DNA of 64,000 nt. Origin: Erigeron canadensis. Its lineage: Eukaryota; Streptophyta; Magnoliopsida; Asterales; Asteraceae. The stretch covers positions 746,501 through 810,500 of the forward strand of contig NC_057761.1 of assembly GCF_010389155.1 (NCBI RefSeq). Direction: 5' to 3'. Shown here piece by piece: positions 1 to 10,954 of the stretch; within the stretch, counting starts at the first letter, position 1, and each line of letters begins with the position of its first letter. The notes under the pieces are model-generated. The model saw nothing but the letters and a program-made list of their open reading frames with translations. It did not search any database and had not been told where the DNA came from. Position numbers and translations under genes: made by a program.

Positions 1-1
1 G

Positions 2-21
2 TATTATTATTATTATTATTA
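2..21. repeat. (ATT)n microsatellite at window edge
   Basis: A short run of about seven ATT/TTA units at the left edge of the window. It may continue outside the window. Confidence 0.8.
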
Positions 22-298
22 GTATTATTTGTCCAATTAGAGGCGAGGGTGCAGTGACAACTTGTAACAAATTGGCAAGTTTTTAGTTAATAAGGAGGTC
101 TCATGTGTGCAACTTATTTACTTTGGCTAAAACATGTCAAATTTTACCAATGTGGTGTAATGTCAATTCTTCTCCGAACTTGCCAAACAAAGACTTAACA
201 ATAAATAAACCCTATACTAAGAAATTGAAATACATACTTCTTCGAATTTCAAAACGTACATAAAGTAAATTACAAGTCCGAAAACTGAAAATGACAAG

Positions 299-660
299 TT
301 AGCGCCAACCAAATTGCGAGTTGGTAGAGTCTACGCCATTGTTGCCGTCATTGAGGTGGATGTATTCGTAGTGTTCACCGTCATTAGTGTTTGACCCAGC
401 CGGATCAATCGTGTATTCTTCTCTTGGGTCTACTTCGCCTACATTACCTTGCCAAAATTCTCCGTGTTGAAGTGTCATTGCTAATGTAGCTTCGACAACA
501 ATAAGCTTCTTAAGGTTTGGTCCAACCATGCGACCTTCTGTTGCCATTATGTAACGTATTGGACGTCTAGCTCGTTATGGTGCAATCGCCGTTCCTTAAT
601 TTCGGCAAGGTAAGCAGACTTTTGAGTGTGTATTTCGTTAATCAGAGACCTGACGTCGGT
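299..660 (-). pseudogene. Unidentified coding remnant (82-aa ORF plus upstream broken frame)
   Basis: The minus strand has an 82-codon ORF (547 down to 299) starting MATEGRMVGPNLKK and ending NSQFGWR, with acidic, polar composition typical of real protein rather than of AT-rich noise. Just upstream (about 550-660) another frame reads a charged helix-like stretch (AEIKERRLHHNEL) ending in a stop directly before the ATG. This suggests one broken gene rather than two. I do not recognise the family. Charged EIKERRL-type helices occur in accessory proteins of plant DNA transposons, so a transposon origin is possible but unproven. Confidence 0.25.
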
Positions 661-841
661 TTATGGTTATGCATGTGGTGTTGCATCGAGATTTTAACCT
701 CGAAGATAGTCATACCTGGGCGGTAGTTTACCATGATTGATAGTAAAATAAACGTGTATGATAAATAGGGACCAAAAATGGGTATATTGTATGTTGTATG
801 TGGTTTGTTTGATGAATATGTATTGATGTTGATAGTTAATA

Positions 842-1148
842 TTTATACTCCTTTATAAAATTTATTCAGCCCCTACAAATAGAAAGTGTTACTCAAATAT
901 TACATACGAAATTACTAAATTGTCCTTAATAAACACCCACTATGGAAAGAGTTTTTATAAATTACCAAATTTGTCCTTAATAAATTAATTTACCACCTAA
1001 ACCTTTATTTTAATAATTAATCAGCCCTTATCTCTTTAAATATTTCACTATCACCTTTACATCAACCTACACCACTAGACCCCGCTACCACCACCAATAA
1101 TACCGCCGTTACTGCAACCGCTTCCGCATTGCGCGGGTACCATGCTCG
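842..1148 (+). mobile_element. Short Helitron-like element (CTCR-end family, copy 3)
   Basis: The 5' end (TTTATACTCCTTTATAAAA) resembles the TCTATACTATATTATAAAG start of the copies at 49899 and 57969, with TC changed to TT. The 3' end carries the same GC-rich hairpin (CCGC...GCGG within CCGCATTGCGCGGGTAC) and stops at CTCG followed by T. It lies between A (841) and T (1149), as expected for Helitron insertion. It is non-coding. This is the weakest of the three copies because the interior is diverged. Confidence 0.45.
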
Positions 1149-2312
1149 TAAAAGTAAAAAAGAAAGAAAAAAAATAAGCACGCTAGCTCCAACGTTCAAC
1201 AATATTTTTTTAAAAAAAGGGTCAAATTCCACGTGGCAAGCTGGCAACGTTCACTAGCATCGGCCAAAAAGAGCCGATGGAAAGGACGCAATGGAGCCGA
1301 CGAGCCGATTCTTGCCGATGCTATTAGCCGATTCAAGTTGCCTACTGCACCCTTGTCCCTTAAGAGGTGGTAATGAAATTGAAAAAGGATGAAAACGGAT
1401 GATCGCAGATAAGAGACATATATGATTGATATGGACCAAGTGTCAACTGGTCCAATAGAAATATTATTGGCAGACGATAACAAGACCAGTGGCATTTTGA
1501 CCATTCTTTTCATCGAAACAAATAGTACCAATAGTCTTCAATTTATGCCTATGTAAGACCCTAGCTACAATCCAACACACTGTTGTACATTTCCATTTTA
1601 CTTACTTTTTCATAACTACTCGTAATATCTACTGTATTTAATTTTATTCTAAAATTTTCTAACAAAAAGATAATTGACCTTTTGTCTTCAATTCAGAATT
1701 ACGGAGTATTTATTTTGTGGACCTTTGAAACATTTGGTTTCACGTTAATTAATTGGTTAGATTACACTTCAATTGATCCAATAAAAATAAGTAAATGGGA
1801 AAGAAATGAAATTGTTGACCACTTAAAGCAATGGGTGTTACACCTATATATTGGTAGAAGGCAGAAAGTTATAGATGCTTTTATAAATGGGTTTGATAAT
1901 TAGTACGAGTATAAATTAGAAAAGAATAGATAGAAGTTAAAAGGTATAATGTTTTAAAGTTAATTGTTTTTTGATAAGTTAGAAATGGACCAAGGGTATG
2001 TTTAGCCGTTTAGGCATACATTTTTTGCGAAGTCATAAATAAACCAAGGGTATGTTTGTTTTTTAAACGTTAAGTTACTGAGTTTATTAAATGACTAAAT
2101 GAATAAATTATGTTTGTGTGGATTAAGTCAATACAGTTGTTTTTTGTTTATTAAGTCATAAAAACAAACACTTTTGATAAGTTAATGGATTAAGTATTTT
2201 TAATTGAGTCATGAATTTTTCTATTAAGACATTAACAAACACCACTTAACATGCTTTATTATTGTATATACTTTAAGACATTTGTATAGTTGTGTTTAAA
2301 ATTTTTCAAAGA
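1149..2312. other. AT-rich stretch without identified gene
   Basis: No recognisable gene. At 1255-1340 there are several GCCGAT/ATCGGC words, including a small perfect palindrome (ATCGGC, 8-base loop, GCCGAT). An open frame at 1682-1903 (73 codons, no ATG start) has protein-like composition but no motif I can name, so I do not call it a gene. Confidence 0.5.
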
Positions 2313-2325
2313 AATGACATTAGCT

Positions 2326-2540
2326 GCCAGTGATAACTAGTCCAACTGGTTAGAGGCACTTTCAGGTTTTACCCAAGGTCTTGAAGTCGATCATTAGGGA
2401 TGACAAGTCTTGAGGTTTTTCCTCCGAATACTTGTAACGACCTATAGTCAACATCTCGTTGTCTAGGGTACGTGTAAGGTTTCACCATTATATGATGAGG
2501 TTTCCCTGATATTGTATACTAACTGAATGTTCGAAAAAAA
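2326..2540 (+). mobile_element. tRNA-derived SINE, full length, with target-site duplication
   Basis: A 215-bp element flanked by 13-bp direct repeats with one mismatch: AATGACATTAGCT at 2313-2325 and AATGACGTTAGCT at 2541-2553. Near the 5' end is a Pol III A box (TAGTCCAACTGG, 2338-2349). About 28 bp further is a degenerate B box (GGTCTTGAAGTC, 2377-2388). It ends in an A-run. This is the layout of plant tRNA-derived SINEs, which are moved by LINE machinery. A 5'-truncated relative lies on the minus strand at 62035-62163. Confidence 0.85.
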
Positions 2541-2582
2541 AATGACGTTAGCTTATTTAGTGGATATTTTTTTATTGGGTAA

Positions 2583-2737
2583 TGATCAATCCCCCTAATT
2601 AGGAGGATGATAAATCCTCCTAATTAATAAGATCGTGACATATGGAAAATCAGGGGGTGAGATTAGGAAAAAGAATTAGTGGATTACATGTGTTAACAAG
2701 TGGATATATTAGGAGGATTGGTTAGGAGGATTTATCA
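2583..2737. mobile_element. MITE, family shared with 19499-19665
   Basis: A 155-bp non-coding element with terminal inverted repeats TGATCAATCC / GGATTTATCA and subterminal repeats of AATCCTCCTAA at both ends. A diverged relative in opposite orientation lies at 19499-19665 and shares the middle (TTAATAAGATCGTGACAT and neighbours). No clear target-site duplication is visible, so the superfamily is unassigned. Confidence 0.65.
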
Positions 2738-3075
2738 CACTACAAAAAAAATGTTGATTAGTGACGACTTTACTTAGTAACGACTAAAATTTGGTCACTA
2801 ATATCCTCATTTAGTTACCATTAAGAAAAAGTGGTCACTAAATTTGGTCACTAAACAAATTTAGTGGCCAAAAAATAACATTTTTTCGTCTCTAAACAAA
2901 ATTAGTCACGGACCTTTAGTGACGAAAAGTGACGACTTAAAATTTGGTAACTAATTTATCATAATGACCAAAATTTGGTCACTAAACAAAATTAGTGACG
3001 AAAATTTGGTCATTATGATAAATTAGTGACCAAATTTTAAGTGGTCACTTTTTGTCACTCTTTGGTCACTTACAT
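2738..3075 (+). mobile_element. CACTA (En/Spm)-like terminal fragment with long hairpin
   Basis: It begins CACTACAAAAAAA, the typical plant CACTA transposon terminus, directly abutting the MITE. The interior is built from many copies of TTTGGTCACTAA and complements, as in CACTA subterminal repeats. About 2930-3060 forms a near-perfect inverted repeat of roughly 50-base arms. No matching ...TTTTTTTGTAGTG terminus was found downstream, so the 3' end appears lost. Confidence 0.55.
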
Positions 3076-3889
3076 GTTAAGGTGGCATATTTAGCATTTG
3101 TTACACCTCAATGTTCTAAATCAATACGAAATAAAATATATAGAGAGACGTATATATATATATATACTTTTTGTTCCTTGCTGTCATAAAAGAATGTTAT
3201 GGCCATGATTTTTGCAAATTGCAATCGACTCTTTGTATGTGAATCTTGAAGATCTTACTAATAGTATGTGAAATTTCTTTATAATTAAGTTGGTTTACCA
3301 GTTTTGTTCATGAAGATCATATATTAAATCATTTGACTTGATTATATATTTCACAGTGAGGGTAAATTTAGATATGAGTTTTGGCTAACAAACAAGTTTA
3401 TTTACCACTAATTAGCTTCAGTTATATTTTGATATAGTCGTATATTTCAAGACTTTGACTAGTATATCATGTTAGTGTGAATAATGGTTTTTTTATTTTA
3501 CTTTTGGGGTATATCATGTTGGAAGCAGAAATTTGTGAAAGTGATAACTAAGTTATCTTTTTCATTAAGACATGTAGATGATAAATTATACGTAATATTA
3601 CTCGATAATTAATATTTTGTGGCTAGACGTAAATTACATATCTTAAAGACCGTATGAAATTGTTTAAGGATATTCTGAGCTGGTCAATCAAATTAAATGT
3701 GTATTATATTATGATGTTGTTTTTTCTATGTGATTAATGTTGAGACACTGTCAATAGATCATTCATAGAACATGTATAACTTTGCTGCAATTAGAGAGAT
3801 TCTTATTTTTAGCTCTTTTAAATGTTATATGTAAATATATCATTCTATATAAAGACTCTATGAAAGATAGCATATATTTATTATGAGAA
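3076..3889. other. AT-rich intergenic DNA
   Basis: No gene, RNA or clear repeat seen. The right part (from about 3750) is probably already inside the copia relic that follows, because it is weakly alignable with the antisense copy at 43770-44000. Confidence 0.5.
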
Positions 3890-6211
3890 ACATATATCTT
3901 TGAGATTTGATAATACATGTGGCTTGTAAAAAGCACATGTGAGTCTAAAACGAACATTGTTTGATTAATTGGCATGACCGGTTGGACCATCCCAGGTCAA
4001 TAATGATGCGAAAAATATTGACGAGTGAAGAGATTTGATTATTGAGGTCATTTGCTCTATAAGAAAATATATAAGAATTGAATCTTTTTCATTTGATGGA
4101 ACATATGCAAAGGAGATGTAAATAGGCCTATACATCGTCCATATTTACCATTTAGTGTTTTAAAATCAATACATCGTCTAATTGGGTCACTAAAGTCGCA
4201 ACATGATGTTTGCATAATTAATTGCTCATCGTGTAAAATTGGGAGCATGTTCCATATTGTATTGGAAATCATGATTATTGAAAGCAAATGAATGACTAAT
4301 TGGGGCCATGTTATTATTTAACATGCAATAATTTTGAACTCGCATCATGCCAAGAATTTATTGAGTTTCCTCCCCATTGAAATTGATTTATGTTCAGAAA
4401 CCACGTATGTCTCATAAGAGTTTTTAATGTACAATATATGATTAAGTTGATCCACCACGATGCACAAACATGAGACTTCAAAGAATGTTAGAAATAATGT
4501 TGGGAAAATAGGCGTACCTTGGAAGTGTGTAGGTTCATGCTTTGATTCAGTTCGAAATGGTCTGATTTAACTAGACATTAGTATGACTGTTTTGGGTATG
4601 AGTTAAAACATGAAAAGGTATACGTATATCAAGCCATCATTGGAAGATTTGTATATGGCTAAAGTTTATCATTGACATGATGTAATTTTTCCAACATTAG
4701 GGGGAGATGTTAACATTAGGGAAAGCGGAAAGCAGCTAAAAAAAAAAGTAAGAATGAATTATCAAAGATCCTCACACCAATGAATATAAGCTTAAAGTTT
4801 GTGGGATAATTCATTGAGAATATTTAGTAATTGCCAGCAATATTAATTGACCCAAAAAGCTGCTTATGCTCCGATTGATAATGAGTGGTAGAAAAAGTCG
4901 ATTCCAAATAAAAAGCTTCGAATGAAAAGGAGCATTAAAGTAAGATGGCCAAAGTCGAGGTACAAAGACCCCAAAAGAGATTGATGATAAGATCCTAGAC
5001 ATGGAGGTTTGTGAGAAACCCCGGGTACCTGGAAATAATGAGATCTCAATGATTTGTGACATGTCTAGACACTTATGGAATCGAAAATAAAAAACGACGT
5101 CGTGATTGATTGAATATAAAAGCGCTAAGAGTATGTATAATGGTGGGGATCTTGAAAACATGCATGCACGTAAATTGATATGTTATGAATGATTGGCAAA
5201 GATGAAAAGACGCTAGTAGTTTGGGACATGAAGTCCAAGCACTTGAGATTGAAGAAATTTGGTGGAAGCAACTAAACTAAAAGTCTGGCAAAATGAGAGT
5301 ATTAATTCACGTCTAGAGTATAAAAATAGAGCTCATTTGATTTTGAGATTCCATAAGGGATATAGAATGAAGGAAACATGTCTCATGACTTAGAATGCTT
5401 GAAACACGTGTGAAAAGTTCTCAAGAATAAAAAGTAATATGTTTGAAACTTATAAAGAAATCTGGATATGAGTATGATATAAGTTTCATGTACTTTGATT
5501 ATTTGAATATTAATGTACTCTGAAAGAGTGTCCAATGATGATTGAATAATTAAATGTGAAATAAAAGACAAGGTTTGCCTTGTTTATGAATTTTAGTGAT
5601 AAATGACATTAATGCTTATGAGGTCAAATGATACTGTAATGCCCCTTTTGATTTTCAAGATAATGATCACAATGTTGAGTTGAAAGTGTCACTGAAGCAG
5701 TGAAATTGAAGCAAGAGAATTATTCTATTCAGACACTTAATATGTCAAACATCGAATATGTTTGGGAATGATAAGTATTTTAAGTGATGTGATCATGAGG
5801 GGGAGAAGATACGCGTTGCACTCTTTTTCCCTTGAGCAAGACTTTGTCCCACTGGGTTTTCTTAGTCAAGGTTTTTAACGAGGCAACATCCCTAAGCGTA
5901 TCAAAAGAATCATGTACTCTTTTCCCTTCACTAGATTTTTGTCCCATTGGGTTTTCTCTAGTAAGGTTTTAACGAAGCATAATGTCTTTAATAGATTGAC
6001 ATCCAAGGGGGAGTATTATGAATAAATATTAGATGGATGTCTATATATGGTAACTAGATATTTGTATTATATTAAGAGATTTATTTCTTGGAGAAGACTT
6101 TTGCTTTGTATCTATATAAACATATGTATTGGTGATGATAATAATAGAATTCTCCATTCTCTCTATTTTTCTCTTGTCTTTTTATTGTTTGGTTTCTTTA
6201 GTTTTACAACA
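3890..6211 (+). mobile_element. Decayed Ty1/copia relic (3' half) ending in an LTR
   Basis: Around 3960-4000 the plus strand still reads the pre-integrase signature INWHDRLxHP...SIMMRK, followed by heavily stop-ridden integrase-like text. The relic ends in a polypurine tract (CAAGGGGGAG, about 6004-6013) and a 198-bp LTR. The same family occurs antisense at 37426-37619, 43554-45445 and 49139-49341. No frame is intact. The 5' half and 5' LTR are missing. Confidence 0.6.
6014..6211 (+). repeat. 3' LTR of the decayed copia relic
   Basis: It begins TATTATGAATAAATATTAG right after the purine tract, the first bases TG having changed to TA, and ends TTTTACAACA. It is alignable with the antisense LTR at 49139-49341, which gives its borders. 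Confidence 0.6.
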
Positions 6212-6930
6212 TGTTAAACCTCTTGCTGTTGAATCACTAACACAAATTTCAAACGAAATTCACCATTCAAAATAATCACAAAGTCCCATGCCAACAACCA
6301 AAATTGTAAGTTTAATTACATTAAAATGGATGTACGATATTTTGAATCTTAAATACGTATTTAATTTGGAACAGAGATATTTTTGATTCAAAATTCATAT
6401 ATGCATGTAGACAAAACTTGGTAAAAAAAACAGGGTTTCAATTTTACCTAAAAGCTCGAGAAAAAAAAATCTAGTTCAATATAAAGACGGTCGAGTCTAA
6501 ACTCTAAACTAAGTAGACCCAATTGCATGCAAAGTTACATTCTTTAATAAAAAAAATGCATAAACTTTTTGAAATTAGAAAAACCAATATAGCTTTTGTT
6601 AATAAGTAATTACGGTTAAACAAAATTAGGGACGTTATTCTTAGAACCAAGGGCGTGATAAATTCTTTCGATCGGCTCCTTCCATCGGCACATTTTGACA
6701 CATTAGTTCTCCTACATCCCACATTCTGATAATTTTTGGCATCGGCAGATTTCAAACACATCAGCACAATGTAGCTGATTGAAGTAAATATTGAAATCAT
6801 GCATAATTACTGTTTTTCTTTGGGGAATACCAAATATGTGATTTGACAAAAATTGGCAAATATAAACATCACACAAATGAAATTGGCACATTTTGACAAA
6901 TTTTGGTTTCAATATTTAATGTCACATGTC
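6212..6930. other. Intergenic DNA, no gene seen
   Basis: AT-rich. The words TTGGCACATTTTGACA and ATCGGC occur repeatedly at 6660-6900, suggesting an old unclassified repeat. No coding signal. Confidence 0.5.
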
Positions 6931-6935
6931 GACTT

Positions 6936-7150
6936 TGTTAGAAAGCTTTTTCAGGATCAGAAAGATCATCATTTCCAAAGATAACAGATTTCTTCTTTAG
7001 CATCAAGCAAAGGATCGACCAAGATTAATGTCGTTGATTTTGTTTCTATAATTAAGCTTATTTCTCATTGTATAAATAGGGGCCTTCTGGTTATGTTAAA
7101 ATTATAATAAAAATCAATAAAACATCTTGTTCATTCTCTATTGTTTAACA
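6936..7150 (+). repeat. 5' LTR of copia element
   Basis: 215 bp, TGTTAGAAAG...TTTAACA. It contains a TATA box (TATAAATAGG, 7071-7080) and a polyadenylation-like AATAAA near 7116. It is paired with 10955-11170. Confidence 0.95.
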
Positions 7151-7163
7151 TGGTATCAGAGCC
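7151..7163 (+). other. Primer-binding site (initiator tRNA-Met type)
   Basis: TGGTATCAGAGCC directly follows the 5' LTR and is complementary to the 3' end of plant initiator methionine tRNA, the usual copia primer. Confidence 0.9.
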
Positions 7164-7236
7164 AATGGTTCTGGCGTCATCATCTACCCTATAATCAACC
7201 ACCAAATCACAAAAAAAAAACGAACCTAAAGCCACC

Positions 7237-9339
7237 ATGGCTGATGGAGCCGGCGGCAGCAGTTCAGAATTGGCTTTACAGTTAGCCAATCTCTTGCAAA
7301 ATAATGCTAACAATCAATCACAAAATCTGAAATTATCGGACAATCTCCAAATAAATCTAAAATTAAATAGTCAAAATTACGCTTTATGGATTCGGATGAT
7401 CCGAGTTGCCATAGGCGGCAAATCAAAAAACTTACTAAATCACCTTACCGAAAATCCACCAGAAAAGGCATCAACAGAAAAATATGAACAATGGGAGCAG
7501 AAAGATCTCATAGTCTTTTCATGGCTCATCCAGAATATTGAACCGACTTTGGCCGGAAATCTCACTGAATTTTCCACGTCAAAGGATCTTTGGGATGCCT
7601 TGGCAACCACATATAGTAGTGGCAAAGACAAGTTGCAAACCTTCAATCTCCACGTCAAAGCAAATGAACTCAAACAAAATGAGAAATCACTTGAAGATTT
7701 CTGGATTTCTCTCCAAGGTGTGTGGGGAGAAATCGACCGAATTGACCCGAATCCCATGAAGTGTCCGGAAGACATAAAAATATATGCCAAGCTTAGATCT
7801 AAGCAGAAATTGTTCCAATTCCTAAATGGATTGGATCGAAAATTCGAGCATATCAAACGAGAAGTTCTCCGGGTCAACCCGTTACCATCCGTCGAGACCG
7901 CATACGCCACCGTTCGCAAAGAAGCCGCTCACCAAGAAATCTTGGGAGCAACTAGCAGTGAGAAGGACGGCGTGGCTGCCGGATTAATGGCCGGAGAAGC
8001 GAGCGGTGTAGGGTTGGCAACCAAAGGGTTTCGAAAACTCGACAGCAAGAAGGAACAGGTCAACAAAGAAGATAAATCCCATTTAACGTGTGAAGAGTGC
8101 GACATGACTCGACATACTAAAGATCAATGTTTCGAGTTAATCGGTTATCCCGATTGGTGGACCGAAAATCATAAAACGGCCAACAAAAAGGGTACCAGTA
8201 AAGCTCCTACCGCCAAAACCACTAACCCCACCAGTGATAATAGCAAGCAGCGACCAGAAGGAGGATTCGGAGGGGTTGCAGCGGCGGCCGGAGTTTTAGA
8301 TGGGGAAAGCTTCTCGGTGGTGGCAGGTAACAAGGAAAGAAGGGGAAACCCTAATTTCCTTAAAACAGTTTCTCTTTCTTCAAATCAATTTAGGAAAGTC
8401 AATAAAGAAAAAGGAGAGTGTGTTTCAGTTTCTAAAAAGGTTCCACGTGAGTTTTTTAGAGCCACACTAACCGATCCACAAAATTGTTTTGAGGCCAAAA
8501 TTAAAAACGGCCCACATAATGGATCTTTTTTATTTGAAAGTCCAAATACTAATGGAAAAGTCTACATGGCCCAAAACAGTTGTGAAAAGTCCGATGGGTC
8601 ATGGATCTTCGACTGCGGAGCAACGGATACGATGACTTACGAGCTATCAGATTTCATACAAACATCAAAACCTGGAAAAACTCACATTGAAGCTGCAAAT
8701 AAAGGAAAAATGGATGTAAAGACTGGTGGAACAATTAAAATCTCCACAGATATTCAATTATCTAATTGTCTTTATGTTCCTGCTTTGTCACACAAACTTT
8801 TGTCTATAAGTCATGTGACAAAAGAACTCAATTGCTCAAAATTTTGTCTTTTACAGGATATCAGGACGGGACGGATCATTGGGCATGGCACTGAGAGAGG
8901 GGGACTGTATTACGTTGATGAAGTAAATTCGAATGGAAAAGTGATGCTTGCTCATAGGACAAGTGAAAGAGAAGCCTGGTTGAGTTGGCTAGGGTATTCT
9001 GAAACAAGCTCCCAGACTTCCAGTATCATCGTTGATGAAGAACCACAAACCTCTCAAGACTCTCAAGACCTACAGTCTCCTCCTCTTCAAAATGATAGTG
9101 TCACCGACAATGTGAGTCCAAACCTGATATCTGAGGTACGTAATTCTTCACCTAAAACTGCTATTCCAGAATCCATAAATGAAAATGTGCAAGACAGTGA
9201 AGAACATGTCGAACAAGTTGAGCAGGTAGATACAAGTGTATCTGAAAAGTATGTGCTCCCAGCAAGGTCTACCAGAGGAATTCCTGCAAAACGTTATTCC
9301 AAGAGAAAACTTCCAGAAAATCTAGATATCCTATGGTGA
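7237..9339 (+). CDS. Copia Gag-protease polyprotein, C-terminally broken
   Basis: A 700-codon frame starting ATGGCTGATGG shortly after the primer site. Residues about 30-240 are the plant copia Gag (UBN2-type) capsid-like region with YALWIRMIRVAI near the start. A CX2CX4HX4C zinc knuckle spans residues 285-298 (CEEC...H...C), the RNA-binding nucleocapsid motif. The aspartic protease site is at residues 456-462 (WIFDCGA); the usual Ser after Asp is Cys here, so activity is uncertain. A short pre-integrase remnant (AHRTSEREAWLSW) is followed directly by the Ser/Gln-rich linker (TSSIIVDEEPQTSQ) that normally lies after integrase. The HHCC and DDE integrase domains are therefore absent by internal deletion. 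The frame ends by a frameshift just before reverse transcriptase. It could still make Gag particles but not its own integrase. Confidence 0.85.
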   Translation: MADGAGGSSSELALQLANLLQNNANNQSQNLKLSDNLQINLKLNSQNYALWIRMIRVAIGGKSKNLLNHLTENPPEKASTEKYEQWEQKDLIVFSWLIQNIEPTLAGNLTEFSTSKDLWDALATTYSSGKDKLQTFNLHVKANELKQNEKSLEDFWISLQGVWGEIDRIDPNPMKCPEDIKIYAKLRSKQKLFQFLNGLDRKFEHIKREVLRVNPLPSVETAYATVRKEAAHQEILGATSSEKDGVAAGLMAGEASGVGLATKGFRKLDSKKEQVNKEDKSHLTCEECDMTRHTKDQCFELIGYPDWWTENHKTANKKGTSKAPTAKTTNPTSDNSKQRPEGGFGGVAAAAGVLDGESFSVVAGNKERRGNPNFLKTVSLSSNQFRKVNKEKGECVSVSKKVPREFFRATLTDPQNCFEAKIKNGPHNGSFLFESPNTNGKVYMAQNSCEKSDGSWIFDCGATDTMTYELSDFIQTSKPGKTHIEAANKGKMDVKTGGTIKISTDIQLSNCLYVPALSHKLLSISHVTKELNCSKFCLLQDIRTGRIIGHGTERGGLYYVDEVNSNGKVMLAHRTSEREAWLSWLGYSETSSQTSSIIVDEEPQTSQDSQDLQSPPLQNDSVTDNVSPNLISEVRNSSPKTAIPESINENVQDSEEHVEQVEQVDTSVSEKYVLPARSTRGIPAKRYSKRKLPENLDILW

Positions 9340-10942
9340 ACATAGCAAGAAGCATTCCATCAAATGTAGAGAAGCAAAAGTATTCTTAGCAAAATTATAT
9401 TCAGAAGAAATTCCATCAAATGTAGATCAAGCATTGAAGTTACAAGAATTAGAAAAATGCTATAGATGTTGAGATAGATGCACTGATTAAAAATGACACA
9501 TGGGATAGATGTGTTTTGCCACAAGGAAAGGAGCCAGTAGGGTGCCGGTGGGTTTATACAGTAAAATATAAACCAGATGGTGCAGTAGAAAGGTATAAAG
9601 CTCGATTGGTTGCTAAAGGATACACTCAAACATATGGAATCGATTACTCTGAAACTTTTTCTCAGTTGCAAAGCTAGATACAATCAAGGTTTTGTTCTCT
9701 ATAGCAGCGAATCAAGGTTGGCCTCTCCTTCAGTTCGATGTTAAAAATGCTTTTCTACACGGAGACTTAAAAAAAGAAATATGTATGGAACCTCCACCCG
9801 GTTTTTCACAAGATTTTAAGCATGGAGAAGTCTGTAAGTTAAAACGATCACTTTATGGACTAAAACAGTCACCCAGAGCATGGTTTGGGAGGTTCACTCT
9901 AGCAATGAAAAAGTATGGATATAAACAAAGTAATTCATATCATACTTTATTTTTGAGTTATAGAGGAGATCTTATAACATGCTTAATTATATATGTTGAT
10001 GACATGATTATTACCGGGAATGATGAAAGTGAAATCAAGAAGCTTAAAGAAAGTTTGTATGCCGAATTTGAAATGAAGGACTTGGGAAATCTAAAGTATT
10101 TCCTCGGAATTGAAGTATTCAGATCACAACAGGGGATATTCATTTGCCAAAAGAAGTATATTTTGGATTTCATAGCAGAAACAAGGATGATTGATTGTAA
10201 GCCAGCAGACACACCCATGATTGTAAATCAAAGGTTGTTTATGAAATCAGATGCTAAATTTGCTGATAAAAGTAGATATCAACGAATAGTGGGAAAGTTA
10301 ATTTATCTAGCTCATACTCGTCCAGATATAGCTTATGTTGTTGGAGTGGTAAGCCAGTTTATGCATCAACCTCAAAAAGAACACATGGAGGCAGCTTTGA
10401 GGATTATCAGATACCTCAAAGGAACTACTGGACATGGAGTACTATTTAAAGCAAATGGTCATCTTAATATCCAAATATATACAGATGCTGATTGGGCTGG
10501 AGATAAAGGGAACAGAAGATCAACTTAAGGATATTTCTCTCTAGTAGGTGGTAATCTTGTCACTTCGAAAAGTAAGAAACAAAAAGTTGTTTCTCTATCA
10601 AGTGCTGAAGCAGAATTTAGAGGGATAGCGAAAGGATTAGCAGAAGCGTTGTGGCTGAAAAAACTTGTTACGGAATTAGGGTTCGCTCCTAAGAAAATTA
10701 TTCAGATTATGAGTGATAATGAAGCCGCTATTCAAATTTCGGAAAATCTTGTACAACATGACAGGACTAAACATGTGGAAGTTGATCGGCATTTCATTAA
10801 AGAAAAGATTGAAGATGGAATCATTAAGCTTCCCTTTATCAGATCTGAAGACCAGCTTGCAGATATTTTAACTAAGGCAGTAGGAACTACCATTTTTTAC
10901 AAGTGTCTGGACAAGTTGAATTTTGGTGATCCCGCCATTTAA
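9340..10942 (+). pseudogene. Copia reverse transcriptase and RNase H, disrupted
   Basis: The region continues pol in three broken pieces. About 9450-9675 encodes the RT start ([21 protein letters not shown]). A one-base loss near 9662 shifts the frame. 9692-10528 then reads the RT palm with the catalytic YVDD motif at 9992-10003 and GLKQSPRAW upstream. A stop (TAA, 10526-10528) has replaced a serine codon at the start of RNase H. 10529-10942 continues RNase H with the catalytic Glu (SSAEAEF) and Asp (MSDNEAA) and ends before the purine tract. A 17-bp direct repeat (ATTCCATCAAATGTAGA) lies at about 9355 and 9411. The pieces together show that the element cannot copy itself unaided. Confidence 0.9.
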
Positions 10943-10954
10943 CTTGAAGGAGAG
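10941..10954 (+). other. Polypurine tract
   Basis: AACTTGAAGGAGAG immediately before the 3' LTR, the usual plus-strand primer position. Confidence 0.75.

Noticed and set aside
1682..1903. 73-codon plus-strand frame
   Set aside because: No ATG start, no splice acceptor evidence and no recognisable motif, though its composition is protein-like.
4811..5161. 116-codon minus-strand frame
   Set aside because: Lies opposite the decayed copia relic and has no family signature; most likely a chance frame.
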